Below, piece after piece: positions 1 to 7,209 of a stretch of DNA of 14,429 bases. A program made the translations under genes and the position numbers. Position 1 is the stretch's first letter. Each line of letters begins with the position of its first letter. Under the pieces are notes generated by a model. That model ran no database searches and was not told the DNA's origin. It was given only the letters and a program-made list of their open reading frames with translations. Origin of the DNA: Asterionellopsis glacialis (lineage: Eukaryota > Bacillariophyta > Plagiogrammaphyceae > Rhaphoneidales > Asterionellopsidaceae); NCBI GenBank assembly GCA_014885115.2, contig WKLE02006721.1, positions 1-14,429 of the forward strand, read 5' to 3'.

Positions 1-367
1 AGGTCTTTTCCAGACTCTCTCGTCTAGCTCTAGGCCGCCAGCGAGTCCTGGTTTACTGTACTGTTTTCTTACCCGGTACCTGTACCTTTGCACACGTTCC
101 AACCTATCGGTAGGTCCTACCAGGTACGAGTATACCTGGGTAGTACATCGTAGAGGACCCTACCGGTAGAGGACGACCAACACCGAGCACAACCACCTCC
201 CCGGGATTGACACACAGCCAACACCACCCCAACATCACACCGTGACACCATCTGTCGCAGAACAACAACATTACTGTAACAACGAGCCCAGAAAGAGAGA
301 GAAGAGTTTTTAAAACAAGGGCAACAGCTACAATAACATTAACGTCGTTTGTTAGTATAGGACCGGT
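1..367. other. Intergenic DNA upstream of the first gene, rich in GGTACC/TAGGTCC palindromic words
   Basis: No credible coding sequence is seen. The reverse-strand open frame covering 104-472 has a Cys/Val/Leu composition typical of a non-coding frame and overlaps the start of the forward gene. The stretch holds CCAGGTA at 120-126 facing TACCTGG at 133-139 (a 7-bp inverted repeat with a 6-nt spacer), the 10-mer at 111-120 that recurs at 3074-3083, and the direct repeat GTAGAGGAC at 150-158 and 166-174. It presumably includes the promoter and 5' UTR of the gene starting at 368, but I see no TATA-like box I would defend. Confidence 0.5.
120..139. repeat. Inverted repeat CCAGGTA / TACCTGG, 6-nt spacer
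   Basis: Arms at 120-126 and 133-139 are exact reverse complements. The same 7-bp word is concentrated in the spacer at 7556-7684. The site lies about 230 bp upstream of the start codon at 368, so it could be a protein-binding site or part of a dispersed repeat family. The sequence alone does not decide. Confidence 0.5.
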
Positions 368-778
368 ATGGCTGCTACGACATCCTTTCAAGCAATGAGA
401 TCTGAATCGCCAAATAGTAGTCAAAGTGTTCCCGAACCGATGGATACAACTTCGGATGATCATGCAGAACAAAATGCGGTTGCATCAGCTGCAAATACGG
501 CTGCTGGAACTAATTCTATAAGCACTGAAAAAAAACGTTTTTGGTGGAATCGTAGATCCAAATCAGATGGTAATCTTGTAGGTATGGGTAGTAGTGGAAG
601 TAATAATACTAATAATGTTCCACAACAAACATTATTAGTGCCGAATGTAAGAGGTAAAAAACGTTCCTTTCGCAATCCACAAGATTCTATTAAAGTTGCA
701 TACCGTAAAGGAAAAAAGAAGAAAAATAAAGAAACAGCAGATCCATCCAAAGGATGGTTAAAACTTAGTTTGAGATAA
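368..778 (+). CDS. Small basic protein of unknown function
   Basis: This is a 136-residue intron-less open frame that I do not recognise. The start codon has a good eukaryotic context (purine at -3, G at +4). Residues 1-54 are Ser/Thr/Ala-rich and mildly acidic, and look disordered. Residues 55-67 (KKRFWWNRRSKSD) form a basic-aromatic patch. Residues 70-90 are Gly/Ser/Asn-rich. The C-terminal third is strongly basic, with KKKKNK at 116-121, and ends in a short hydrophobic tail, WLKLSLR. There is no signal peptide or membrane segment. The basic patches could be a nuclear localisation signal or a nucleic-acid contact, but that is inference from composition only. The gene is convergent with the rhomboid gene, about 400 bp apart. 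The alternative is a chance open frame. The start context and the shift in composition from the flanks make a real gene more likely than not. Confidence 0.5.
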   Translation: MAATTSFQAMRSESPNSSQSVPEPMDTTSDDHAEQNAVASAANTAAGTNSISTEKKRFWWNRRSKSDGNLVGMGSSGSNNTNNVPQQTLLVPNVRGKKRSFRNPQDSIKVAYRKGKKKKNKETADPSKGWLKLSLR

Positions 779-1174
779 AAAAGAAATGAGGGAGGAAGAG
801 TGGTATTCACAGAGGTACTGCAGGTACGATACGGGACCGCAGTATCCATCGTTTATCTATATTATATATCATCATCAACATCATTGAGACGCATTCATTA
901 TTAAATTATTCGTTAGTGACTCTATAACGACTCCTCTACTTACTACTCTAGATAGTGGAAGTCCAGGAAAGAGGGAGGGAAAAAAATCATTGTTTAGTTT
1001 AAAAATCATTCTTATATTAGTTCAAGAAAAAAAAGTTATCCCTTTTGTACGTTTTCTTTTCAACGAATCGATACGTCATGTCAAAAATTGTTGGAGTACT
1101 GCGCATAATAATTTATTTGTGTATGAAGAATATCATTCTTATTTTATATAATATACACAATATTACATGATACA
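779..1174. other. Convergent intergenic spacer, presumed 3' UTRs
   Basis: This AT-rich spacer lies between two convergent stop codons. It holds A-runs and T-rich stretches but no credible coding frame. TTTATT at 1112-1117 (AATAAA on the reverse strand) lies about 60 bp past the rhomboid stop codon and could serve as its polyadenylation signal. GTAC-containing words at about 814-830 resemble those in the other spacers. Confidence 0.5.
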
Positions 1175-2362
1175 CTACAACAGTTGAGACTCTGTATCTC
1201 TTCGATCTTGTTCTTGTTGTTCTTCTTGTGATGACAATACTGGTAAACCTACCCAATCGTCATCTTCATCATCTAGAATTGTATTATTATTATTTGAATG
1301 TCCAACACCACCTAAAACATGTCCTGTGCCTAGTTCGGGCCTACTAGTATTGGTAGTAGTATTGTTTTGTGACCATGAGAATGTCATCCACGAGGATGCT
1401 ATAGTATTATTTGAATTGGCATTTGTCGTCGTCGTAGTAGTAGTAGTAGCAGTAGTTCCATATCCAAATAGACAAACTTTCAATGTTTCTAGTGTATCTT
1501 TGATCAACTTCCATAAAAGTACAATTCCATTCCATATAGCCCGTAGTAACATTCGAGGTGTTCGTCGTTGTGGGTGTCGTGTGGAAGAGGAGGATCCTAA
1601 CAGTATACCATCATTGCTATGAGTCGCATAATCCGCATTCATGGTGGGTGTCTTGACAAAGTTTGGATGTTTGATGATCCATTTGATAAAGAAAAATTGT
1701 TGTGATTGTTGCTCTAAACTTTGTAAATAATCATTGGATGGAAGACACACGTCATGGTAGACACCATATAATTCCAATGTACCTGTGATAATTCCTGATA
1801 AATGTCCCACAAAACTTATTTGTGGCATGAATAATTGGAGTATAATTAATAATGCAATTGGATACAAATACGATGGTACATTCATGAGTCCAAAGACACT
1901 CCGAGTATTCGTACTAGAACTCGCATTGACTTCCAAAACACACATGTGAAACAAAACACCCGAAAATCCCAAGGAATGTTGATACATTAAAGAAGAATTG
2001 TCCAAGATGATATTCATTGTCCATGCTATACAAATATATACCAGAGACGTCAAGATCATGGCCCAAAGTGTGGATATCAAGTGCACAAAGGTTCCTCGGG
2101 AATGTTCCAAGGATGTGGATAGTACAAATGTGGATGCCATATTGGTCACTAAATGTCCCATGCCCCCATGAAAGACGCACGATGTGAGAATACGATGGTA
2201 TTCGTGTAAATACAATACAGCACGTGGACACATTGTATAATGATGTACGTAGGGATCAGTTATCCATTGAACAAGATAAATTGTGGTACAAAGACCTAAA
2301 ATTCCCATGGTCGTGGGTGGAATTTTAGACACCATGGAAGACAAGGATGAATTTGAGGACAT
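1175..2362 (-). CDS. Rhomboid intramembrane serine protease, RHBDL4 (RHBDD1)-like
   Basis: The 395-residue product has the six-helix rhomboid core in about residues 17-200. The conserved features are HGGMGHLVTNMAS at 65-77 (His70 and Asn74, the oxyanion side), GFSG at 132-135 (Ser134 as nucleophile) and GHLSG at 186-190 (His187 as catalytic base). The catalytic dyad is therefore intact and this should be an active protease. NMAS and GFSGVLF match, from memory, the animal RHBDL4 type, an ER enzyme that cleaves membrane clients for ER-associated degradation, rather than mitochondrial PARL. The tail beyond about 230 holds a hydrophobic or amphipathic stretch (271-299), a Thr run (305-313) coded by ACN trinucleotides, Asn/Thr-rich sequence and an acidic end (DDEDDDW at 364-370). 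I see no clear ubiquitin-interacting motif of the human type. The start has a purine at -3 and leads directly into helix 1. It is divergent from the lipid-kinase gene. Confidence 0.85.
   Translation of the reverse strand: MSSNSSLSSMVSKIPPTTMGILGLCTTIYLVQWITDPYVHHYTMCPRAVLYLHEYHRILTSCVFHGGMGHLVTNMASTFVLSTSLEHSRGTFVHLISTLWAMILTSLVYICIAWTMNIILDNSSLMYQHSLGFSGVLFHMCVLEVNASSSTNTRSVFGLMNVPSYLYPIALLIILQLFMPQISFVGHLSGIITGTLELYGVYHDVCLPSNDYLQSLEQQSQQFFFIKWIIKHPNFVKTPTMNADYATHSNDGILLGSSSSTRHPQRRTPRMLLRAIWNGIVLLWKLIKDTLETLKVCLFGYGTTATTTTTTTTNANSNNTIASSWMTFSWSQNNTTTNTSRPELGTGHVLGGVGHSNNNNTILDDEDDDWVGLPVLSSQEEQQEQDRRDTESQLL
1423..1457 (-). repeat. Trinucleotide repeat coding for a poly-threonine run
   Basis: On the reverse strand the tract reads as ACT/ACG/ACA codons for a run of nine or so threonines in the cytosolic-type tail of the rhomboid protein. 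It is an imperfect triplet tract, so it probably varies in length between strains. No function is implied. Confidence 0.7.
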
Positions 2363-3061
2363 GGCGATACTCTATTACTGCGGTTCGCACGAATTTAATA
2401 AGGGCGATGATGAGTGGTATGCAAGGTGGTCTTTGATTATACTTTGGTGGAGATTATTGTCAGCGTTCTCTTATATAATCAGTCCATCGTGTAATTCGTG
2501 TTTTTGTGCTTTGTGGATGGGTTCTGCTGACATTGTGATGTCGGTCTCACCGGCGTGAGTGTGATATTTCCTCACCCAGTCATCCTGGGAGGGGACTCAT
2601 AAACATAAAAAATTGACCATCCATCAGTACGAAGTACGTACATCGATAAAGCACTGGTTGTATGATCTGTCTGTCATCCGTCACAACATCCCGATCCTTG
2701 TTGTCCTTCTTCTTCAACCCAAATTCTTGTCGACAGAAAGGTGTGTGTACATTCTGGTACATGATGAAAATAGCATTTCGTCACAAGCACGGTACATTTA
2801 CTAGTCCTAGTGATATCTATGGACGCGAAGATAAATAATTCAAAAAAGAATCCTAAAAATTGAGAAAATGTACGGTTGTACCTAGTACAGTCTACCGTAA
2901 GATGGAGGGCCGGACGAGAGAACCGTCCGCCTCGCTCGCTCCGATCAAGAAGGGATGTCACAACAGAAGATGTATTTCTACCAATCACATCACTGATTTT
3001 GAAATAATAATAGGAGATCGATTAGTGTGTTGATTTTTTCTGCACTTGCACTTACCGTTAT

Positions 3062-3083
3062 CTCTAGGTCCTCTAGGTCCTAC
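3062..3083. repeat. Tandem CTCTAGGTC repeat leading into TAGGTCCTAC
   Basis: CTCTAGGTC occurs twice back to back (3062-3070 and 3071-3079). The second copy runs into TAGGTCCTAC (3074-3083), an exact copy of the 10-mer at 111-120. Both copies of the 10-mer lie upstream of forward genes, about 250 and 510 bp before the start codons. Confidence 0.55.
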
Positions 3084-3254
3084 GTAGCGGCTGTACCGGT
3101 ATTGTTGCCATGTTTATATACTGTAAATCCAAAGTTTTGGATCACGTCATGCATGTTTCTGTTTTTGAAAACCTATGCGCAATGCACGCTCTTCTCTTGT
3201 GTATGACATCGGTCGTTGCTTTGATCGGGGTGTTTTTTAACGAGGGGTATCTGG

Positions 3255-3293
3255 TGTGTCAACGATCGAACCCAACGATCGAGACGAGACACA
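3255..3293. repeat. Nested repeat: two CAACGATCGA copies inside TGTGTC/GACACA arms
   Basis: CAACGATCGA occurs at 3260-3269 and again at 3273-3282, a 13-bp period. Each copy contains the palindrome CGATCG. The pair is enclosed by TGTGTC (3255-3260) and its reverse complement GACACA (3288-3293). It lies about 300 bp upstream of the lipid-kinase start codon. This layout fits a paired binding site for a dimeric regulator, but that role is inference. Confidence 0.5.
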
Positions 3294-3590
3294 TCTTCCT
3301 GTGCAGCTTTTCTCGACTGTCTCTGCTTGCACGACAACCATTTCGTCGACGTTCATGCTGTTTCATTCACAAGAGTGAGACAACAAGACATCGTACCGTA
3401 CACTGTGAAAAAGTACCTGCTTTCTCTTGCCTTCTTCATTGTCGTTTCCTTTGTAAGAAAGACACGACACGTCAAATCAACACGACTGCACCAACTACAC
3501 TTTCTCAACTCTTGACTTACGAAATACTGTAACTATCGATTGATTCGGTTGGTACATTGAATTATCTTCTCTCCAAAAAAAACTGTAATC

Positions 3591-5427
3591 ATGATAATGA
3601 CAAAGTCCAGCACTCGTTTAGTAGTCACAATAGTAACCTGTCTTCAGGTAATTGTGGTATTTGGTCGCACCAGTAGCAGTTTTAGCGGTTTTAGTCCCAA
3701 GAATGATATTTTGTTTGGCTTTCACAACAGCAACAACAAGATTAATAATTCACCTTTATTTCGTGGTCGTCGTCGTCTTCATGAAAGCATGGCTACTTCT
3801 GTCGTGACGTCCTTGACAGGAGGATCATCCTCCCCACAATCATCATCATCGTCTGGTGAGCTGAGTCAAAATGAGAATGATGAAATGCCATCAGCTACAA
3901 TTATAGATGAATTGGCATCGTCGTCGTCATCATCATCATCGGATAAAGTAACGGATCTTGTACCAGATAGCTTTGCTTCTTCTCAAGAAGAAGAAGAAGT
4001 TACAAATGAAAATGATACAGAACAACAGCCACAACAGGTTGAGGAATCTACAACAACATCTGAAATGGCAGATGAAACAACAACCACGACTACAGAACAA
4101 CAACAGCAAGGAGGAGAAGAAGAGATTCCAACAAAACCATTGACTCGAAAAGAAAAAAGACGTTTAAAAAAAGAACAGAAAAAGCAAGAACATGAAGCTA
4201 CAAAATATGCAAAACAATTAAAGGTACGTATTGTGGCGTGATGTTTGTATGTACATGATGTATTGAAGTTTTGTGAATGGATAACCATTCAGTTGATTGA
4301 GTTCATCTATCAAGAAATGAGAATATCCAGTTCGATCCAGTTCCTTGATCTCTTCCAATAATTTGTCGTTTTTGCCGTTAGAATACGTACACATTCATAC
4401 TTGGCCAAACACCACTCTCACAACACGATTACTTATTTCCTTTCTGATTTGATTGCACAAACTCAAAATAATAATGTAATTCATGCATATACACCATGAT
4501 GCAGAATCGCAATAATATGAATATACGTCGTAAGATTACACATGCCAACTTTGGCTTATTCTTTGCCAGTTTAAATCATTTTATACCACGTGATGCATTT
4601 GTACCGGGAATGGCTATATTAACATCTGCAAGCTTGGTTATGGAATTGTTACGATACCGAAAGGGATTTAATTGGATGAATAATGCATTGCATTTTGTGT
4701 TGGGATCCTCGTTACGGAAACATGAAATGGAAGGCAAATTTACGGGGTCCTTTTATTTTTTTCTAGGTGTGACAATCACGGCGGCCTTATTCCCTACGAC
4801 ATGTGCTACCATGGGTATATGTCAATTGGCATTAGCGGACCCATCGGCAAGTTACTTTGGGCGTAAAACAAGACATATATATTGGTCCAGAATTGAAAAG
4901 TAAGTTTATTTTATTTGATTGTCTTGAATGATGAAATAAATAGATCAACTCATTCTTGATCAAGTCATCGTGTTCACATTCCACCTTTTTCTCTCTTTAA
5001 AAAAATCTCATTTATTCGTTTGACTTATTTGCTGTTCTCCACGTACGCACTCTCAATGCATAGTGGATTAGGTGGATTTGGTCGTAATAAGGGTCTCTTG
5101 GGATTTGTAGGTGGTGCGTTATTTTGTTTTCCATTTAATTATCGTGTGTTATCAATTGCCAAGTTTGCGGGAAATGCAATTCCAGGTGGACGCAAGGCAT
5201 TGGTATTAGTATCCTTGGGCTTGGGATTTGCAGGCGCCTTTGCCGATTTGGCAGTTCCCACACCTGCCTTGCATTTACCGGAAAAAATCTGGGGTATTAC
5301 CGTACCACCCTTTCATGTAGATGATAATTTGGTTGTACCAATAGTTTCTGGATATGCATGTACCAAAATCTTCAAGATGGTGGGTTGGTCACAAGAATTA
5401 CAATTAGCAAAATTAATTTTATTTTAA
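3591..5427 (+). CDS. DGK1: DGK1-like CTP-dependent diacylglycerol/polyprenol kinase, three exons
   Basis: Exons 3591-4223, 4505-4899 and 5064-5427 join through GT-AG introns of phase 0 and phase 2 to give 463 residues. Residues 1-25 are a hydrophobic signal- or anchor-like leader. Residues 60-190 are a Ser/Gln/Glu/Thr-rich linker. Residues 191-211 are Lys/Arg-rich. The catalytic-type domain spans about 219-448: RRKITH (219-224), LRYRKGFNW (260-268), LRKHE (281-285), a D-x-x-A-x-x-x-G-R-K block with Asp323 and GRK 330-332, GRNKGLLG (349-356), and DDN at 429-431. In family knowledge, yeast Dgk1 uses CTP to phosphorylate diacylglycerol to phosphatidate at the ER/nuclear membrane. Dolichol kinase and phytol kinase are relatives, so the substrate is not settled. 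Domain order, LRKHE and the late DDN fit Dgk1 best. The leader could route the protein to the ER or the complex plastid, and FGRTSSSF is not a clear plastid cleavage motif. The first Met is used; Met3 is equally plausible. Confidence 0.75.
4224..4504 (+). other. Intron 1 of the DGK1-like gene (281 bp, phase 0)
   Basis: The donor is AAG|GTACGT and the acceptor GATGCAG|AAT. Both sides are in phase 0, so exon 1 ends with KQLK and exon 2 opens with NRNN. If retained, the frame adds five residues and stops at 4239-4241. That would yield a 216-residue leader-plus-linker protein without the kinase domain. Confidence 0.75.
4900..5063 (+). other. Intron 2 of the DGK1-like gene (164 bp, phase 2)
   Basis: The donor is GAAAA|GTAAGT and the acceptor CATAG|TGG. 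A split AA+T codon gives Asn343 and restores the frame exactly. The donor itself contains an in-frame TAA, so an unspliced message terminates at once (4901-4903). The exon 3 sequence continues the kinase family pattern (GRNKGLLG), which supports this junction over others nearby. Confidence 0.8.
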
Positions 5428-5847
5428 ATAATAAAGGATGGAACGTGAATATTTCTACCACTCATACTTTCTGTACTTTCTATCAATGGTAGAAGATTAA
5501 ACAGGACTACAAACAAATAAGAGACATTGTCATACTATGAATTCTAGAATCAGTGGAAGTTTGCATGAGCCAAACCTTTGTAAAAAAGTGGCTTACATAC
5601 TGCTTCAACTCTACCAATACGTAGTCTTTGATTGGTTAGTTTTCATAACAAACTGTTTTAAGCATTATTCAAACAATCGCATGTTGGGAAATGTCACGGA
5701 CCCACCGACTGTGAAACCGACAAGCAAGAAGGGCATGCGGGGTGAGCAAGTCTCTCCATCCATGTCTTCCTCACTGACTTTGATGGAATCTTATTAATTT
5801 GCTCTTATATTTCTGGTTTCATAATGATAAGTCTCTCTCTTTTTGTG
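5428..5847. other. Convergent spacer between the lipid-kinase and oxygenase genes
   Basis: AATAAA at 5430-5435 lies just past the lipid-kinase stop codon and may be its polyadenylation signal. An 86-codon open frame (5537-5797, plus) fills much of the rest. It has no recognisable domain, and its biased middle (LYQYVVFDWLVFITNCF) could be a chance hydrophobic run. I treat the stretch as 3' UTR of the two convergent genes, with a small chance of a short gene. Confidence 0.45.
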
Positions 5848-7209
5848 TTATAATTCTCCAGGAGTAGCATCGACTGTGGCTGTTGTAGCTCCGGTGCTTC
5901 TTTCCCCGCGTTGCATGGTTCCATATAGTAACGTGAGATTAATTCTACGATTGGTATATCCTTTTCTAAATTTGTACGAATCTGAATGATGAAATAAGGC
6001 TGAATCAAATATGACAGCACGATTTTGCCGATGTGGTACAGTGACGTTTGCACCATATCCACCAGGTTTCACCAACGCTTCAATCAATTCTGTATCTTTG
6101 TTGTACCGTTCAAAGTCCCAATCAGGAGGTGGCTTGGTGGTAAAGACGACAAGTCCACCAGTGTCCATATCCAAATTGGCTTCATCAGGTGTTACCCACA
6201 AATTCACGTTTACAGCTGCCTGATCCGCATGTGTATTGATCCCTGTAAAGTCTGAATCATATTTGTACGCCCACAAGTATCGTAATGGATGGTTTTTCAT
6301 TATACGTGGCAGTGCCTTGTGTAATTCAAATGCCAATTTCAATATGATACGATCATACAATCCATCATCTATGTAGGCACCTACATATCCACCAAACTTT
6401 AAAGGCATTTTAGTTTGATAAAATACTGTACTTTCTAGCAATACTTTGCGGATCCGTTCTAAAGCTTCCTTTGTTAAAATATCATCAACAACAACCACAC
6501 CTGGTGCACCTGGTATACCATCAGCTGGTGGAATTGTACCTTCCCATTGTTGTTGTATAGCTTCAATATTTAAATTTGGATTAATGATATCAATTGTTTT
6601 ACCATCTTTTGCATCGACTACGAATTCATCAACATCTGTATGATGCAAGGCCTTATTATAAATTTGACTCATCCCACCATCCACTAAATCATTTGGTTTG
6701 AAAGCGTATAATCCTTCTGTACGTTGTAATTGATCTAAGGATGGGATACGTTGTAACATGGCTTCATACATGGGGACAATGATATTCGCAAAGAGATTAT
6801 ATTTTTCTTTATGAGCATCGTTGTCAGAAGATTTGTATTGTTCAGCAATATATTGTGCTTGTTCTAAATCACAACGTAATTTATATTCAGATGTATATGT
6901 GGATCCACCACCACGTGATACTAAACTTGGACTCAAAGGTTGTTGCTTTGAATGTGGTGTAGGATTACGTTCAGATCGTGCAAAAACATTTGCTAATGCC
7001 CAATGTAATCCATCTAAATCATTTTGTTCAAAAAAGTATGCAATATCATCTGAATCTAATATTGGTGGAAAATCGATATCATCATCAGGATTAGAATTTT
7101 CATGTTCAAAATTATCACCTATTGTATTGCACCATAACAAAGTAAATGTCGTCAAGAATAGCAGTAACAAAGACATTGTTGATGTCGTAGAAGTAAATTG
7201 TAGTATCAT
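5848..7209 (-). CDS. Secreted or lumenal 2-oxoglutarate/Fe(II)-dependent oxygenase
   Basis: The 453-residue product is intron-less. Residues 13-28 form a hydrophobic core followed by CNTIGDN, a likely signal peptide. Met12 gives a tighter signal peptide than Met1 and has a purine at -3, so either start is possible. Residues 35-230 are a family-specific N-terminal region I do not recognise. The double-stranded beta-helix domain lies in about 235-430. NTHADQAAVNVNLWVTP (325-341) supplies the H-x-D iron ligands His327 and Asp329. SALFHHSD (403-410) supplies the distal His (407 or 408). NRRINLTLLYG (420-430) supplies an Arg (421 or 422) of the kind that binds 2-oxoglutarate. All catalytic residues appear present. 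These enzymes hydroxylate proteins or small molecules and release succinate and CO2. The substrate here is unknown. The signal peptide suggests an ER/Golgi site. The gene is convergent with the lipid-kinase gene. Confidence 0.8.
   Translation of the reverse strand: MILQFTSTTSTMSLLLLFLTTFTLLWCNTIGDNFEHENSNPDDDIDFPPILDSDDIAYFFEQNDLDGLHWALANVFARSERNPTPHSKQQPLSPSLVSRGGGSTYTSEYKLRCDLEQAQYIAEQYKSSDNDAHKEKYNLFANIIVPMYEAMLQRIPSLDQLQRTEGLYAFKPNDLVDGGMSQIYNKALHHTDVDEFVVDAKDGKTIDIINPNLNIEAIQQQWEGTIPPADGIPGAPGVVVVDDILTKEALERIRKVLLESTVFYQTKMPLKFGGYVGAYIDDGLYDRIILKLAFELHKALPRIMKNHPLRYLWAYKYDSDFTGINTHADQAAVNVNLWVTPDEANLDMDTGGLVVFTTKPPPDWDFERYNKDTELIEALVKPGGYGANVTVPHRQNRAVIFDSALFHHSDSYKFRKGYTNRRINLTLLYGTMQRGERSTGATTATVDATPGEL

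Larger units (their letters stand above)
2363..3590. other. Divergent intergenic region between the rhomboid and lipid-kinase genes
   Basis: This 1.2-kb spacer separates two divergent start codons and so should hold both promoters. The open frames in it (for example 3110-3532 on the plus strand) have Cys/His/Arg-heavy compositions and no recognisable domain, and I do not accept them as genes. Visible structure includes a short GC-rich hairpin (CGGAC 2911-2915, GTCCG 2925-2929), a tandem 9-mer CTCTAGGTC (3062-3070 and 3071-3079), and a nested repeat with two CAACGATCGA copies at 3255-3293. No tRNA-like A or B box was seen. Confidence 0.5.

Noticed and set aside
2905..2945. GC-richer hairpin (CGGAC/GTCCG) as a possible structured RNA or terminator
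   Set aside because: Only five paired bases with a 9-nt loop in a eukaryotic spacer, which is within what chance gives.
3110..3532. 140-codon plus-strand open frame in the divergent spacer
   Set aside because: Cys/His/Arg-rich composition with no domain, overlap with repeated non-coding elements at 3255-3293, and an end only 58 bp before the lipid-kinase start codon. It reads as promoter or 5' UTR sequence.
5537..5797. 86-codon plus-strand open frame between convergent genes
   Set aside because: No domain, no supporting context, and it lies in what should be 3' UTR. A short gene cannot be excluded without transcript data.
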